DNA of 64,000 bases, from positions 165,635 to 229,634 of the forward strand of contig DUBB01000007.1 in NCBI GenBank assembly GCA_012960535.1, read 5' to 3'. The notes under the pieces were generated by a model. That model was given only the letters and a program-made list of their open reading frames with translations, was not told the origin of the DNA and did no database searches. The stretch comes from Gammaproteobacteria bacterium. GTDB taxonomy: Bacteria > Pseudomonadota > Gammaproteobacteria > Pseudomonadales > Azotimanducaceae. This document shows, piece after piece, positions 40,011 through 48,953 of this stretch (position 1 is its first letter; each line of letters opens with the position of its first letter). The translations under genes were made by a program, and so were the position numbers.

Positions 40011-42140
40011 ATGGATGCATCAAGCACAAACGCCGATCAATTCCTGACAGATGAACTTCTAATGTCACTGGAACAGATGACCCGGTTATATCAACGACCC
40101 CATTCAGCTCAGGGACTTGCTGCCGGCCTGCCCATGGCTGATGGCAGGATGGACACGAGCCTTTTCGTGCGGGCTGCCGAGCGGGCGGGTTTCAAGGCCA
40201 GCGTTCAACAAAGAGCAATAGTCGAAATTCCACAACAGATACTTCCTTGCGTGCTTTTACTTTCTGAGCAGCGAGCCTGCATTTTGGTCGGTAGCAGCGA
40301 GACTGCTCTGCAACTTATATTTCCCAGTCACTCGGATGTTGCCGTTGACTGCGACCAAGATGACATCAACCAGGCTTACACTGGCACGTGCCTTTTCTTT
40401 AAGGACGACCAGGCTGGAAATATCGGAAACCAGGGTGAGCCATCTCGTAATCATTGGTTTTTTGGCGCTATGGCGAAATCGAAAGGCCTCTACCTGGAGG
40501 TCATCCTCGCTTCACTTCTGGTCAACATATTTGCTCTGGTAACACCGTTATTTATTATGAATGTCTATGACCGAGTCGTGCCCAACCACGCTTTAGATAC
40601 GCTGTGGGTACTGGCATCAGGCGTCGCTCTCGTTCTGGTTTTTGATTTCCTGATGAAATCAATGCGCGGCTATTTCATCGATACCGCAGGAAAGAGAGCG
40701 GATATCATGCTGTCAGCAAATACCTTTGAACGCGTCATGAATATGCGAATTGCTGACCGCCCGGCAAAAGTAGGTAGTTTTGCCAATAATCTCCAGGAAT
40801 TTGACCAGTTCAGAGAATTTTTTACTTCGACAACGCTGATCACAGTGATTGACCTACCTTTTGTTCTGCTTTTCATCACCCTCATCTATGGTATAGCTGG
40901 AAACCTAGCGCTCATTCCGCTGTTTATGATTCCTATCATTATAGTGATCGGCCTTTTATTCCAGAAGCGGCTGCAAACTACCATTGAGGATATATTTACG
41001 GAGTCATCGCGCAAAACAGCGATGTTGATTGAAACACTATATTCCCTGGAGGCAATCAAAGTAGCTCAGGCAGAGGGCGCCATGCAGAGTCGCTGGGAAG
41101 CTCACAACAGCAAACTGGCAAAAATGGGTCTGCGATCCCGCTTGCTTTCTCTGTCAACCCTTAATCTAACCCAGTTAGGACAGCAGGTAGCATCCATAGG
41201 CGTCGTAATTGGCGGGGTTTACGCCATCAGCGACGGAACTCTTTCTGTCGGCGGACTAATAGCCTGTACCATCCTGACCGGTCGATGCCTGGTTCCCATG
41301 TCACAAGTTGCCGGGATACTGACTCGCTATCATCATTCCATTGCTGCCTATCGAACCATCGATGCGATGATGTCATTGCCCACCGAAAGAGAACCTGGCC
41401 AAAAATTTCTGCACAGGCCAAAAGTTTCATCTGATTGTCAGTTCAGGGATGTCGGATTCGCCTATCCCGGCCAGGATACAAAAGCACTGGAGCATGTGTC
41501 GTTCCACATTCATGCCGGAGAAAAAGTAGGCATTATTGGTCGAACAGGATCAGGGAAATCCACTCTGCATCGTCTGATGTGTAAATTTTATCTGCCCGAG
41601 TCAGGGTCAATTCTCATCGGTGGTACCGACATAAGGCAAATTGATCCGGCAGACTTGAGACGAAACATTAACTATGTGCCCCAGGATGTCACCTTAACCA
41701 GTGGCACAGTCAGGGATAACATTACCTTTGGTAATGCCCTGGCGACTGACGCCGACGTCCTCAAAGCTGCCGAACTGGCCGGCATCGCAAGTTATCTGAA
41801 TCAACATCCTCAGGGCTTTGATCTAGAGGTAGGAGAACGGGGACAGCAACTTTCAGGTGGGCAAAGGCAAGGCATTGCCATCGCTCGCGCACTACTTAGC
41901 CAGGCCTCATTACTACTGCTAGATGAGCCCAGTAATGCTATGGATAACGTGACTGAAGCAAGTTTTATCTCAGGGCTACAGAAATACATTCAGGACAAGA
42001 CCCTGATACTGGTGACACACCGTTCTTCCATGCTGGCCCTGGTCGATCGCCTGATTGTCATCAACCTCGGTAAGGTTGTCATCGATGGTCCCAGAGAAGA
42101 AGTTCTGGAAAAACTCGCCAGCGGAAGCAATCAACAATGA
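40011..42140 (+). CDS. type I secretion ABC transporter/permease (LapB-like)
   Basis: This 709-aa inner-membrane exporter has an N-terminal C39-like domain (residues 1-135) lacking the catalytic Cys, as in transporters of RTX-type substrates. Five to six membrane spans follow (about residues 165-430). The ATPase domain has Walker A IIGRTGSGKST, signature LSGGQRQGIAIARALL, Walker B LLLLDEPSNAMD and switch His in LVTHRSS. It exports an unfolded substrate directly to the outside with the adaptor encoded next (4-nt overlap) and a TolC-like pore. Resemblance is to the adhesin exporters of the LapB group. The substrate is not in this window. Confidence 0.92.
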   Translation: MDASSTNADQFLTDELLMSLEQMTRLYQRPHSAQGLAAGLPMADGRMDTSLFVRAAERAGFKASVQQRAIVEIPQQILPCVLLLSEQRACILVGSSETALQLIFPSHSDVAVDCDQDDINQAYTGTCLFFKDDQAGNIGNQGEPSRNHWFFGAMAKSKGLYLEVILASLLVNIFALVTPLFIMNVYDRVVPNHALDTLWVLASGVALVLVFDFLMKSMRGYFIDTAGKRADIMLSANTFERVMNMRIADRPAKVGSFANNLQEFDQFREFFTSTTLITVIDLPFVLLFITLIYGIAGNLALIPLFMIPIIIVIGLLFQKRLQTTIEDIFTESSRKTAMLIETLYSLEAIKVAQAEGAMQSRWEAHNSKLAKMGLRSRLLSLSTLNLTQLGQQVASIGVVIGGVYAISDGTLSVGGLIACTILTGRCLVPMSQVAGILTRYHHSIAAYRTIDAMMSLPTEREPGQKFLHRPKVSSDCQFRDVGFAYPGQDTKALEHVSFHIHAGEKVGIIGRTGSGKSTLHRLMCKFYLPESGSILIGGTDIRQIDPADLRRNINYVPQDVTLTSGTVRDNITFGNALATDADVLKAAELAGIASYLNQHPQGFDLEVGERGQQLSGGQRQGIAIARALLSQASLLLLDEPSNAMDNVTEASFISGLQKYIQDKTLILVTHRSSMLALVDRLIVINLGKVVIDGPREEVLEKLASGSNQQ

Positions 42141-43453
42141 TTCGTCAAAAAGACCGAGAGTTCATGTCAGATAGAATAGTAGCCGAAACAGAGGCTGCCC
42201 CCCTGATTAGTCATGGCATTGTGATACTGACGGCACTGTTTGTAATAACCGCCCTCATATGGGCAAATTATGCCAGTCTGGACGAGGTTGCCCGGGCACA
42301 GGGCAGGGTAATTTCTTCTACCCAGATACAAATTATCCAGAACCTCGAAGGCGGCATCATAGCCGAGGTCATGGTCTCTAACGGTGATATGGTGATTAAA
42401 GGCCAACCTCTGATTCGTATAGATGACACTCGATTTGCTTCATCCTTTAACCAGAGCCAGTCATCCATCGATGTGCTGCAGTATCGGGCAGCTCGACTAA
42501 CTGCTGAACTATCCGGCGAGGACCTCGAGGTGCCTGCCGGGCTGAGCAGCGATCAACTTGAATTGTTCCAGAATGAGGTCAGCCTGTACCAGACTCGAAG
42601 AAATGAATTACAGAGCAGCCTTGGTATCTTAAAGCAACAGTTAAAACAGCACTCCCAGGCCCGACAGGCCTTGCTCAGCGAGTTCCAGAAGCTGAAAACC
42701 AACGCAGCACTCGCCAAGCAGGAACTTGCGTTAACCACGCCTGCGGTTAAATCAGGTGCCGTATCAAAAATCGAACTACTCAGGTTGCAACGAGCAGTCA
42801 ACGAAGCCAAGGGCCGCCTGGAGGAATCCCGCTTGAAACTACCCCTGGCAGCGGCGGTAATAGAGGAAGCAAGGAAAAAGATAGATGAACGCAATCAGCA
42901 CTTCCTGTCCGCCGCTCAGGAAGATTTTACAAAAGTGAAAGCAGAATTAAGTCAACTCACATTTTCAAAGGTAGCGCTGCAAGACCGAGTCGCCAGGACT
43001 TCAGTTCGCTCACCGGTGGATGGCATCGTTAACCAGGTTTTAGTTAACACCATCGGCGCCGTTGTCCAGCCTGGAATGGACCTTATTGAAATTGCGCCAA
43101 GCAACGATACGCTGCTGATCGATGCCAGAATCAGGCCTTCTGATATTGCCTTTATCCGTCCCGGCCAAGCAGCAACCGTTAAACTAACCGCATACGACTA
43201 TTCGATTTATGGTGGATTGGACGCTGTTCTCGAACGCATCAGCGCAGATACCATCGTCGATGCAAGCGGTGAACATTTTTTTCAGATTCAAGTGCGTACC
43301 CAGACCAATTATATTGGCTCAAGCAAAGATCCTCTGCCAATTATTCCAGGCATGATAGCGACCGTAGACATTATGACGGGAAGAAAAACAGTCATGGACT
43401 ACCTGCTAAAACCGCTAAAGCGAGCTCAGGCGAATGCACTTCGAGAACGTTAA
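42137..43453 (+). CDS. HlyD-family type I secretion periplasmic adaptor (LapC-like)
   Basis: This 438-aa adaptor has one N-terminal membrane span near residues 25-45. A beta-barrel/lipoyl segment follows (RVISSTQIQIIQNLEGGIIAE), then a long coiled coil (residues 95-280) and the C-terminal lipoyl half with RTSVRSPVDGIVNQVLVNTIGAVVQPG. It links the ABC exporter to the outer-membrane pore. Translation is coupled to the ABC gene by the ATGA overlap. No TolC homologue follows; the next gene is convergent. Confidence 0.93.
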   Translation: MIRQKDREFMSDRIVAETEAAPLISHGIVILTALFVITALIWANYASLDEVARAQGRVISSTQIQIIQNLEGGIIAEVMVSNGDMVIKGQPLIRIDDTRFASSFNQSQSSIDVLQYRAARLTAELSGEDLEVPAGLSSDQLELFQNEVSLYQTRRNELQSSLGILKQQLKQHSQARQALLSEFQKLKTNAALAKQELALTTPAVKSGAVSKIELLRLQRAVNEAKGRLEESRLKLPLAAAVIEEARKKIDERNQHFLSAAQEDFTKVKAELSQLTFSKVALQDRVARTSVRSPVDGIVNQVLVNTIGAVVQPGMDLIEIAPSNDTLLIDARIRPSDIAFIRPGQAATVKLTAYDYSIYGGLDAVLERISADTIVDASGEHFFQIQVRTQTNYIGSSKDPLPIIPGMIATVDIMTGRKTVMDYLLKPLKRAQANALRER

Positions 43454-43497
43454 TTTGAAGCTATTTGTTACTAGCGACGATCGGCTGAACAATGGGC

Positions 43498-44301
43498 CTA
43501 TCGACCTTTGAATTCAGGCGGGCGCTTAGCCATGAAAGCCTTGCGCCCTTCCACGTAGTCCTCACTGTTGAAACACGCATCAATCATCTGACTAATCTTA
43601 TCCAGGTCTCTGCTCGACTCATCCTTTACGACTTCATTGATAGCCACTTTTGCCGCCTTAACGGTCAGCGGCGCATTAGCCGAAATACGCTGGGCGTAAG
43701 CTGTGACTGCGGCTTCTAATTCGTGACTTTCCACCACAAAGTTAATCAAACCCATCTGTAATGCTTCCTTCGAATCCAGGAAACGTGCTGACATCATAAT
43801 ATCCTTGGCTCGAGAAGGCCCCACTATACTGGAGAGCACACTAAGTCCAGCATATTCATAGCCTAAACCAAGCCTTGCTGCAGGAATAGCGAAGGTGGAG
43901 TCCGGCGTGGCGAACCTGATATCAGCGCTCAGTGCGGTTGCCAGGCCACCACCGATGCAATATCCCTGAATCATTGCTATCAACGGTTTATCCAGTTTAT
44001 TCAACCAGCGATTGCCATGCGCTGCTACCTTCGCATATTCAAGCTTCTGTTCTGCGTTACCTCTGTGTGCATCAAACTCAGAGATATCAGCCCCGGATAC
44101 GAATGCTTTACCACCGGCTCCTTTCATCACCACCACACGAACAGTTTCGTCATGCTGAAAAGCTTCCAGGATAATGCCCAGGCCCTGCCACATTTCCAGA
44201 GAAATTGCGTTGCGGCGCCGAGGATTATTAAAGGTGACCCAACCGATGCCATCTCGGATCTCCGCGATCATTTTGGTTGTACTTAGTTCCAACTGAATCA
44301 C
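43498..44301 (-). CDS. enoyl-CoA hydratase/isomerase family protein
   Basis: This 267-aa crotonase-fold protein has oxyanion-hole segments GGKAFVSGADISEF and GYCIGGGLATALSADIRFA. The hydratase active-site glutamates of rat mitochondrial crotonase are not clearly conserved (AARLGLGYEYAG at that position), so hydratase activity is not certain. The start is GTG at 44301 or possibly ATG at 44271; neither has a strong ribosome site. It lies 14 nt after the CaiB/BaiF CoA-transferase gene, which suggests a shared acyl-CoA pathway whose substrate is unknown. Confidence 0.88.
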   Translation of the reverse strand: MIQLELSTTKMIAEIRDGIGWVTFNNPRRRNAISLEMWQGLGIILEAFQHDETVRVVVMKGAGGKAFVSGADISEFDAHRGNAEQKLEYAKVAAHGNRWLNKLDKPLIAMIQGYCIGGGLATALSADIRFATPDSTFAIPAARLGLGYEYAGLSVLSSIVGPSRAKDIMMSARFLDSKEALQMGLINFVVESHELEAAVTAYAQRISANAPLTVKAAKVAINEVVKDESSRDLDKISQMIDACFNSEDYVEGRKAFMAKRPPEFKGR

Positions 44302-44315
44302 CTGAAATTAAATTA

Positions 44316-45497
44316 TTAAATTACCTTTGCATCCCTCAACGCAGATATCTCATCTGCTGTCGTGCCCAATTCCGCTAATATCTCGTCCGTATGTTCGCCT
44401 AATTCTGGCGCAGGCAGTGCAAACGCGGGCTCATATTCTGATCCCGAAAAGTTAATAGGAGAGCGAATGAGGTCTATGTCCCCAAGCACAGGATGAGTTG
44501 CAGTACGGGTCATTCTAAGCGACTGAGCCTGCTCATCCTCGAAAGCTTGCCCTACATCATAAATGGGACCACACGGACAACCTGCTTCGTTCAATTTCCT
44601 GACCAGTTCTGTTACCGTTAATCGGCGGGTCTTGCTATTTATTTCTTCGGTCAGCTGGTCGCGATGTTTAATCCGCCCCGATGCTCTCAAAAAGCGCTTA
44701 TCCTGCAATAACTCCTGCGCTTTAATTACCCGACAGAGATTGGTGAACATCTTGTTGCTGCTCGCAGCTAGGTTAACCTTGCCATCTTTCGCTTGAAAAA
44801 CACCCATGGGCGAATTAGTGGGGTGATGGTTACCGGCACGCTCCGGCACCTCTCCAGACATAGTATATCTCGCGCCTTGAAAATCGAGCTTACAAAGCAT
44901 CGATTCCAACAAACTTGTATGCACCCATTGGCCCTCACCGGTCTGCTCTCGTGCAATCAATGCCAGCAGGATACCTTGCCCTAAAAACATACCGGCAGAA
45001 GTATCACTGATAGCAATACCGACCCTGGTCGGATCTCCCTCAGGATCGCCGGTAATACTCATCAGACCACTGGTACCCTGAACGATCTGGTCAACACCTG
45101 GACGCTCACTGTACGGTCCAGTCTGCCCAAACCCTGAAATACTGCCATAAATCAATCGGGGGTTAACTTTCTTTAACGACTCATAATCGATTTTAAGTCG
45201 GTGTTTGACATCGCGACGGAAGTTTTCAACAACGACATCTGCCTGGGCAACCAGCTTGAGAAACACTGCCAGTCCCTGGGGATGTTTGAGATTCAGGCAC
45301 ATGCCGCGTTTATTTCTATGTAGGTTCTGAGCATCCGGCGAATACCGCGCCCCGCCTATATCACCTGCTTCGGTCTTCGCTGGAGGCTCGACGCGGGTAA
45401 CCATAGCGCCCCAGTCAGTCAGAAGTCTTACCGCTGTGGGACCGGCCCTGGCCAAGGTCAGATCGAGAACCTTAATATGACTCAGCGGTTTCATCAT
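44316..45497 (-). CDS. CaiB/BaiF family (class III) CoA-transferase
   Basis: This 393-aa protein has the family start LSHIKVLDLTLARAGPTAVRLLTDWGAMVTRVEPP-type fold. A motif with NKRGMCLNLKHPQG follows, and the putative catalytic Asp lies in RPGVDQIVQGTSGLM. Class III CoA-transferases move CoA between organic acids through an aspartyl-CoA intermediate. Substrate cannot be predicted. It lies 12 nt after the DUF3014 gene and 14 nt before the crotonase-like gene. Confidence 0.9.
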   Translation of the reverse strand: MMKPLSHIKVLDLTLARAGPTAVRLLTDWGAMVTRVEPPAKTEAGDIGGARYSPDAQNLHRNKRGMCLNLKHPQGLAVFLKLVAQADVVVENFRRDVKHRLKIDYESLKKVNPRLIYGSISGFGQTGPYSERPGVDQIVQGTSGLMSITGDPEGDPTRVGIAISDTSAGMFLGQGILLALIAREQTGEGQWVHTSLLESMLCKLDFQGARYTMSGEVPERAGNHHPTNSPMGVFQAKDGKVNLAASSNKMFTNLCRVIKAQELLQDKRFLRASGRIKHRDQLTEEINSKTRRLTVTELVRKLNEAGCPCGPIYDVGQAFEDEQAQSLRMTRTATHPVLGDIDLIRSPINFSGSEYEPAFALPAPELGEHTDEILAELGTTADEISALRDAKVI

Positions 45498-45509
45498 TGT
45501 AAGCAGAGA

Positions 45510-46373
45510 CTAGTTCAGAATCTTTCTAAGCTGACCTGCGATGTCGCTCATTTTGGACTGTAACCGACGAGTATTAGCAGGGCCCATTCTAACCAGTTGC
45601 TTCTGTGCTGGGCTCAGAGCCTCAAGCGTTGGATCGGTATAATGATACATAACCACTGGCCGAACCAAGCCTATATCACCTTCTACCACAGGCGTCTCCA
45701 GTAATCGGCCAACGGCTTTAAACAGGACTGCGTTGAAACTACCGTCATCGTTACCTAATTCTGTGTAAGCCTGTTCCAGCAACGGCAGGATCAAAACATA
45801 CAGTTCGGCCACCCGCTGACTGTCCAGGGAAACGAAAATCTCAACAAACATCGAATACCTTTCAAAGCTTCCCCTACCCATTAAATACCGATCATTACTG
45901 AGCTTAAGTGCTTTAAACGAGCCGATAGGACCCAGTACCTGCAGAGGTTCCTTCACCACTTCACCATTGGCAACAGCATTGGTAAAACCAACAAATTTGC
46001 GGATCAGCTGACTAACAGATACCCACCGGTTGATGCCTTCGTGACGACTCAAGCTAATCAGGCCATCTCGAATTAACGCATCACTGCTATTAAGCAATGG
46101 CAGGACAAAATCGGGCTCAGCCGGCTCTGGTTCTTCCATAATGGCCAATGGCGCCTCAGGCAGTGGTTCTATCTCGTCCACCAACAGGGGTGCCCGTTCG
46201 GGTTCCGCTTCTGGTTCCGGCAAAACAGCAACGGATTCAGGTTCGGGAATCGAAATCTGTGTAGCTTCAACAACCGGTTCAACCCGAGGACTCGAAAAAT
46301 AATAAACCGAAGCCCCTATCAGTGCGATCAGCGCAATACCCAGTGCAATGAGTATGGGTTTGTTATCAGCCAT
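45510..46373 (-). CDS. DUF3014 domain-containing membrane protein
   Basis: The protein has 287 aa from the chosen start. A single membrane span (residues 6-24; ILIALGIALIALIGASVYYF) follows a 5-residue cytoplasmic start. A Pro/Glu-rich linker spans about 30-85, and then comes the DUF3014 domain (LLNSSDALIRDGLISLSRHEGINRWVS, ending ALSPAQKQLVRMGPANTRRLQ). The function is unknown; the domain should face the periplasm. I chose the ATG at 46373 because GGAGG lies 7 nt upstream; the frame extends to 46442 without support. Confidence 0.85.
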   Translation of the reverse strand: MADNKPILIALGIALIALIGASVYYFSSPRVEPVVEATQISIPEPESVAVLPEPEAEPERAPLLVDEIEPLPEAPLAIMEEPEPAEPDFVLPLLNSSDALIRDGLISLSRHEGINRWVSVSQLIRKFVGFTNAVANGEVVKEPLQVLGPIGSFKALKLSNDRYLMGRGSFERYSMFVEIFVSLDSQRVAELYVLILPLLEQAYTELGNDDGSFNAVLFKAVGRLLETPVVEGDIGLVRPVVMYHYTDPTLEALSPAQKQLVRMGPANTRRLQSKMSDIAGQLRKILN

Positions 46374-46789
46374 TAATCCGCCTCCAAAATGAAGTACCCT
46401 ATTGTTGAACTTTAAAGCAGGCAAATACAAGACCGCCAGCAATAATCCAGCAAATTTTTATGGTCAAATGCCTTTTATCCGCTCTAATGCTTGGTAAACA
46501 ACAGTCTTTGCCCATTTAGTCAAATCAAAAATGTCGAAAACGCATCAGTTTCCCTGTTCATCCTGTGGCGGGCAATAACTTAACGCCTGTATTTTACCCA
46601 GCAACTAGAATCAAGCCAGGCCCGCAAAATGGTCAATTTCTTTACACTGACAGTGATCACCTAAATCAACATCTCCTGATAATGGTTATTTTTCCTGGCA
46701 ACGGCTTGGTCACGACCAACCCGGGTCACCGGAAGTATCAAAAAGCTTTAAATCAAAAGCTTTATATCAAAAGCTTTAAATCAAAAACT
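46374..46789. other. DUF3014-mtnA spacer with possible zinc-ribbon gene relic
   Basis: This is a 416-bp gap between two minus-strand genes. On the plus strand, ATG 46531 opens MSKTHQFPCSSCGGQ and stops at 46578. In the next frame the sequence continues LTPVFYPATRIKPG, which resembles the pattern after CxxCG in TFIIB-type zinc-ribbon proteins. This could be a frameshifted relic, or chance. The right end runs into the 14-bp repeat array. No promoter or RNA gene was recognised. Confidence 0.3.
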
Positions 46790-46808
46790 TTAAATCAAAA
46801 GCTTTAAT
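46741..46808. repeat. 14-bp tandem repeat at the mtnA 3' end
   Basis: Nearly five units of AAAAGCTTTAAATC occur at 46741, 46755, 46769, 46783 and 46797 (the last partial), with two or three single-base differences. The array overlaps the last codons of mtnA, whose TAA at 46790-46792 is formed by a repeat unit. Each unit contains the palindrome AAAGCTTT. Confidence 0.92.
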
Positions 46809-47857
46809 TTCTCAGCATTAGGTCCTTTAATTATACCCTTCTCCGTGATCAGCCCGGTAATCAAAGCCGCAGGTGTTACATCAAAGGCCGGGTTAAACAC
46901 GGCAACGTCAACCGGCGCGCTCGGCCTGCCCAGGACCTGCCTGACCTCTTCCGGGGCACGTTCTTCAATCTCAATCTGAGAACCTGTGTCAGTGCCCAGA
47001 TCGATGGTTGAACAGGGACAAGCGACGTAAAAAGGGATATTAAAGTGGTCACACAGAATGGCCAGATTCAGAGTGCCTATTTTATTGGCCGTATCACCAT
47101 TAGCGGCAACTCGATCAGCACCCACAATCACCAGGTCCACTTGCCCTAACGACATAACATGGGCAGCCATATTGTCTGAAATCAAGGTGCAATCAACACC
47201 CTGGCGACCCAACTCAAAAGCGGTCAATCGGGAACCCTGTAGCAGCGGTCTTGTTTCATCGACATAGACATGCACCGGAACGCCTTGTTGATGGGCAAGG
47301 TATATGGGTGCCAGGGCGGTCCCCAGTTCGGACACTGCCAATGATCCTGCATTACAGTGAGTCAATACCCGCGGCCGCTGCCGAATCAGATGACGACCAT
47401 TTTCACCGATCAATCGACAGGCTTTTCTGTCCTCGTCAAAAATCGAATCAGCCGCTTGCCTTAAGGCCCTGGCCAGCCGAGCACCATATCGCTCCTCTTC
47501 AGACACGGTTGTGTCAGCATTTTGATCATAGAAGCGCTCCGCCACAACCAGCACTCGATCAACTGCCCAGCATAAATTTACTGCTGTGGGTCGAGTTGCT
47601 TTGAGGCGGACAGCACGGTCTCGAATTTCCTGCTGCAGAGCGGTTGAATCAAGGCTCGAATGTTCCAGGCCCAGAATCAAGCCATAGGCCGCAGCAATAC
47701 CAATGGCGGGCGCACCTCGCACCGAAAGATTACTTATCGCCCTGACAACCTGCTCCACTGAGGTACATTCAAGATAAACCTCCGTACCCGGAAGCAGAGT
47801 CTGATCCAGAATTCTAAGCTTGCCCGAATCAAAAACCACACTCTTAGGTATTGCCAT
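46790..47857 (-). CDS. mtnA: S-methyl-5-thioribose-1-phosphate isomerase MtnA
   Basis: MtnA isomerises methylthioribose-1-phosphate to methylthioribulose-1-phosphate. The 355-aa protein has the catalytic Cys in THCNAGSLA and the catalytic Asp in VGADRVAANGDTANKIGT, so it is a true MtnA rather than an eIF2B-like regulator. No other methionine-salvage gene is in the window. The last residues (KLKLLI) are encoded by the 14-bp repeat. Confidence 0.95.
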   Translation of the reverse strand: MAIPKSVVFDSGKLRILDQTLLPGTEVYLECTSVEQVVRAISNLSVRGAPAIGIAAAYGLILGLEHSSLDSTALQQEIRDRAVRLKATRPTAVNLCWAVDRVLVVAERFYDQNADTTVSEEERYGARLARALRQAADSIFDEDRKACRLIGENGRHLIRQRPRVLTHCNAGSLAVSELGTALAPIYLAHQQGVPVHVYVDETRPLLQGSRLTAFELGRQGVDCTLISDNMAAHVMSLGQVDLVIVGADRVAANGDTANKIGTLNLAILCDHFNIPFYVACPCSTIDLGTDTGSQIEIEERAPEEVRQVLGRPSAPVDVAVFNPAFDVTPAALITGLITEKGIIKGPNAEKLKLLI

Positions 47858-47871
47858 TGCTGAAACAGTAT

Positions 47872-48879
47872 TCAGGCGCTGCGTAATTCAGCGACCATGT
47901 CCAGCCGCTGCTTGGAATCCACAAAGCCAAACGATCCGCCGGTACGATCGGTAAAGTCGCCATAACGCTTTTTCATCTCGCCAACAACCATTCCAGGCTC
48001 ACCCATCACGCCAAAAGCATTCAGCATATCATCTGTAATCAACCCGGCCATGTCCTGCCAGAGTCCCTGCTTTGACATGGTATTTAATTCCGGCTGCAGG
48101 TCTCCCCAGCCATGAACGCCCAATACACCCTTGTAAGCGGGGGTTGACGCGTAGAAAGATATCCTCGCTCTGGCGGCTGCTTTTTCTGCGTCAAATGCGC
48201 TTTCATCCTGCCCCGATACAATAAAAGGGCTGTAAGTAATTTCAAAATTCTGCCGCGAATGACCTGACTTAGCCAATCCGCGTTCAACGGCAGGTAAGGT
48301 AACCTCGCGAATGTATTTTTCATTGCTGAATGGGTGAATAATCAAGCCATCAGCAACTTCAGCGGCAATTTCCGTCATGATTGGACCCACTGCAGCCAGT
48401 ATGACCTTTGGCGCACCATACTCTTTGTCCTGTGGTGTGAACGCCGGTGTCATCAACGTATGACTGTAATACTTGCCTTCAAACCTGAGAGGTTCACCGT
48501 CATACCAATTGGCCCAGATCGCTTGCATCGCTTGTATCAGCTCTTTCATCTGCGCTGCTGGGGCACCCCAGGGCATACTGAAGCGCTTGGTTATATGCGC
48601 CCGTATCTGAGATCCCAGCCCCATCGTAAAACGGCCTTTAGAATAGGCATTCAGGTCATGCCCAAGGTTCGCTAAAATCATTGGTGATCGTGCAAAAGCA
48701 ACGGCAATACCCGTGTGCAGTTCGATGTTCTCACTATGCTCGGCTGCCAGCAGCAAAGGGAAAAACGGGTCATGATTCATCTCAGCGGTACCAACACCGT
48801 CATACCCGTCGGCTTCAAGTGCCTTGACATGCTGGGGTATTTTCCGCCAATTCGGGGTTAAATGATTATCGACTTTCAT
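47872..48879 (-). CDS. LLM-class (luciferase-like) oxidoreductase, TIGR03617-like
   Basis: This 335-aa TIM-barrel protein of the bacterial luciferase superfamily has VKALEADGYDGVGTAEMNHDPFFPLLLAAEHS near the start, then TGIAVAFARSPM and GRFTMGLGSQIRAHI. These are typical of the F420-dependent oxidoreductase subgroup described mainly from actinobacteria. Whether this protein uses F420 or FMN cannot be decided from sequence. It lies 14 nt upstream of mtnA and 74 nt downstream of galT. Confidence 0.87.
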   Translation of the reverse strand: MKVDNHLTPNWRKIPQHVKALEADGYDGVGTAEMNHDPFFPLLLAAEHSENIELHTGIAVAFARSPMILANLGHDLNAYSKGRFTMGLGSQIRAHITKRFSMPWGAPAAQMKELIQAMQAIWANWYDGEPLRFEGKYYSHTLMTPAFTPQDKEYGAPKVILAAVGPIMTEIAAEVADGLIIHPFSNEKYIREVTLPAVERGLAKSGHSRQNFEITYSPFIVSGQDESAFDAEKAAARARISFYASTPAYKGVLGVHGWGDLQPELNTMSKQGLWQDMAGLITDDMLNAFGVMGEPGMVVGEMKKRYGDFTDRTGGSFGFVDSKQRLDMVAELRSA

Positions 48880-48953
48880 GCTAGCTCCTATTTTCTGGTA
48901 TCAATCGCAGCACCTTATCCTAATTGGCTGGCAATCGCATCCACTGCGGCTGT

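Noticed and set aside
46565..46807. 80-codon plus-strand frame ending in the 14-bp repeat
   Set aside because: Its C-terminus is only repeat translation and it overlaps mtnA; only the first part is mentioned as a possible relic.
48915..48953. Twelve in-frame codons after the galT TGA, reading TAAVDAIASQLG
   Set aside because: GalT already ends at a normal position, and short open readthrough after a stop is common by chance; no stop-codon-recoding signal was seen.
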